Assembly (NCBI GenBank): GCA_040510575.1
Contig: JBEVIU010000125.1
Span: forward strand, 1-29,491
Reading direction: 5' to 3'
DNA length: 29,491 nucleotides
Source of the DNA: DASUMF01 sp040510575
GTDB lineage: Bacteria; Actinomycetota; Acidimicrobiia; IMCC26256; DASPTH01
Shown here one piece after another: positions 28,542 through 29,491 of the stretch (positions within the stretch are counted from its first letter, which is position 1; each line of letters begins with the position of its first letter). Made by a program: the position numbers and the translations under genes. The notes below the pieces were generated by a model. The model saw only the letters and a program-made list of their open reading frames with translations, was not told the DNA's origin and ran no database searches.

Positions 28542-29491
28542 ATGCCTGCCCTTCCCCTCGACGAATCAGACTTCACCGCGCGGGTCGCCGCCGCGCTCGG
28601 CCGCGAGGTGACACCCGTGTCGGCGCTCACCGGGGGTGCGTCGAGCCTCACCTACTGGGCGACGATCGTGGAGTCCGGCGAGAAGGTCGTCGCCAAGGTC
28701 TGCCCGCCAGGACTCACGCCCACGCGCAACCGCGACATGCTGCGCCAGGCGCGAGCGCAGCGCGCGCTCCAAGGCTCCGCGGTGCCGGTGCCGGCGGTGC
28801 TCGCCGAGGACGCCGGCGAGCCTCCGGAGGTCCCACCGTTCTTCGTCATGGAGTATGCGCCGGGCGAGTGCGTCGAGCTGTCGTTCCTCCCGCCCGACGC
28901 GGTACCGGCGCCGGAGCAGGTACGGGGGCGCCAGCTCGACACTGCCCGGTTCATGGGCGAGCTTCACCAGATCGACGTCGCCGACCTCGACCTCGGCGGG
29001 GAGAGCGAGAGCACGCTCGCGCAGGAAGTGCAGCGCTGGACCGACTCCCTCGACGCGTGCGATGAAGACCTTCGCGCCGGGTCGGAAGACGTCGGCGAGC
29101 GACTGCTCGCGACGATCCCCGATGCGCTCCCGGGGCGTCTCCTCCACGGCGACTTCCGCACCGGCAACGTGCTTGCCGACGAGGACCGCGTCACCTCGGT
29201 GATCGACTGGGAGATCTGGTCGATCGGCGACCCACGGGTCGATCTCGGTTGGTTCCTGATCTTCGTCGAGGACCCGCGGCGCACCCCGCCCGCCGGCACC
29301 CCGTCGGTGGACGAGCTTCTCGAGACCTACCAGCGCAGCGCGGGAATGGAGGTCACCGACCTCGACTGGTTCCGGGCGCTGGTGCGCTACAAGCAGTTCT
29401 CCGCCGGCGCATTCATCACCCGCAATGCGCGCCGTCGAGGGGCCCCCGTGCAGCCGGTCGACAACAGCGACGACTGGCTCCTCTCGTCGGC
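28542..29491 (+). CDS. Phosphotransferase family protein (APH / ACAD10-like kinase), N-terminal part
   Basis: The gene runs off the window after 316 residues. It has the aminoglycoside-phosphotransferase fold: LTGGASSLTYWA (ATP-loop-like), VVAKVCPPG with the ATP-contacting Lys, FFVMEYAPGE (hinge), Brenner's motif LLHGDFRTGNVL with catalytic Asp204 (His202, Asn209), and VIDWEIWSIGDPRVDLGW with metal-binding Asp222. This subgroup, often annotated phosphotransferase family protein, resembles the kinase part of ACAD10/11 that phosphorylates 4-hydroxyacyl-CoAs and commonly sits next to acyl-CoA dehydrogenases in actinobacteria. ATG follows AGGAG with seven bases of spacing. Divergent from the ABC operon. 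Confidence 0.93.
   Translation, partial: MPALPLDESDFTARVAAALGREVTPVSALTGGASSLTYWATIVESGEKVVAKVCPPGLTPTRNRDMLRQARAQRALQGSAVPVPAVLAEDAGEPPEVPPFFVMEYAPGECVELSFLPPDAVPAPEQVRGRQLDTARFMGELHQIDVADLDLGGESESTLAQEVQRWTDSLDACDEDLRAGSEDVGERLLATIPDALPGRLLHGDFRTGNVLADEDRVTSVIDWEIWSIGDPRVDLGWFLIFVEDPRRTPPAGTPSVDELLETYQRSAGMEVTDLDWFRALVRYKQFSAGAFITRNARRRGAPVQPVDNSDDWLLSS

Noticed and set aside
1..29491. CRISPR arrays, transposases, integrases, attachment sites, tRNA or rRNA genes
   Set aside because: None seen: gaps are too short for rRNA, no tRNA-like cloverleaf was noticed, and there are no regularly spaced repeats or mobile-element proteins.

Overview
The window is a high-GC, densely packed bacterial chromosome segment: gaps are short, ATGA stop/start overlaps are common, and GTG starts are frequent. 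Many genes look leaderless. The gene mix (ECF42-type sigma factor with its DGPF partner, Cys-less thiolase plus DUF35 protein, acyl-CoA dehydrogenase, DUF2889 protein, NYN-LOTUS protein, Anbu proteasome homologue) suggests an actinobacterium, most likely in or near the Acidimicrobiia. That placement is inferred from gene content only. I see no rRNA, tRNA, CRISPR array, insertion sequence or prophage, and no gene-free stretch longer than 300 bases.

Layout. 1-894: C-terminal part of a multi-pass membrane protein. 904-3706 (minus): pirin, DGPF/YCII protein and ECF42-type sigma factor; the DGPF gene has a match to the ECF42 promoter motif. 3830-4726 (plus): double-VOC protein, divergent from pirin. 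4778-6478 (minus): cyclic-nucleotide-binding / thioredoxin-reductase-like fusion without redox cysteines. 6635-8172 (plus): a small Pro/Glu-rich protein, a zinc-ribbon membrane protein and a DUF2231 membrane protein. 8218-13924 (minus): aldo/keto reductase, threonine ammonia-lyase, an orphan NuoF-like flavo-iron-sulfur protein and glucose-6-phosphate dehydrogenase. 13998-17584 (plus): MFS transporter, GNAT acetyltransferase and NYN-LOTUS-LOTUS protein. 17551-18572 (minus): MarR regulator plus a small membrane protein. 18666-23631 (plus): a compact operon of a 7-codon leader ORF, a thiolase-fold retroaldolase-like protein, a DUF35 protein, an alpha/beta hydrolase, Anbu and an acyl-CoA dehydrogenase. 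23696-28376 (minus): two ABC exporter half-transporters and a DUF2889 protein. 28542-29491 (plus): start of an APH-family kinase.

The 18666-23631 operon looks like a CoA-ester catabolic unit (dehydrogenation, then retro-aldol or thiolytic cleavage), possibly for sterol or isoprenoid side chains. It carries an Anbu peptidase that normally sits in a quite different operon. It shares a 113-bp divergent control region with the MarR operon, and that region holds two well-formed sigma-70-like promoters and two inverted repeats.

A window-wide regularity is the pattern TANNNT, then 6 or 7 bases, then the start codon, ahead of seven genes. This is what leaderless transcription would produce, and it was used to choose several starts. 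The most interesting items are the NYN-LOTUS-LOTUS protein, Anbu inside a catabolic operon, the leaderless leader ORF, the sigma factor without a standard start codon, the orphan NuoF-like protein, and the small Pro/Glu-rich protein paired with a zinc-ribbon membrane protein.
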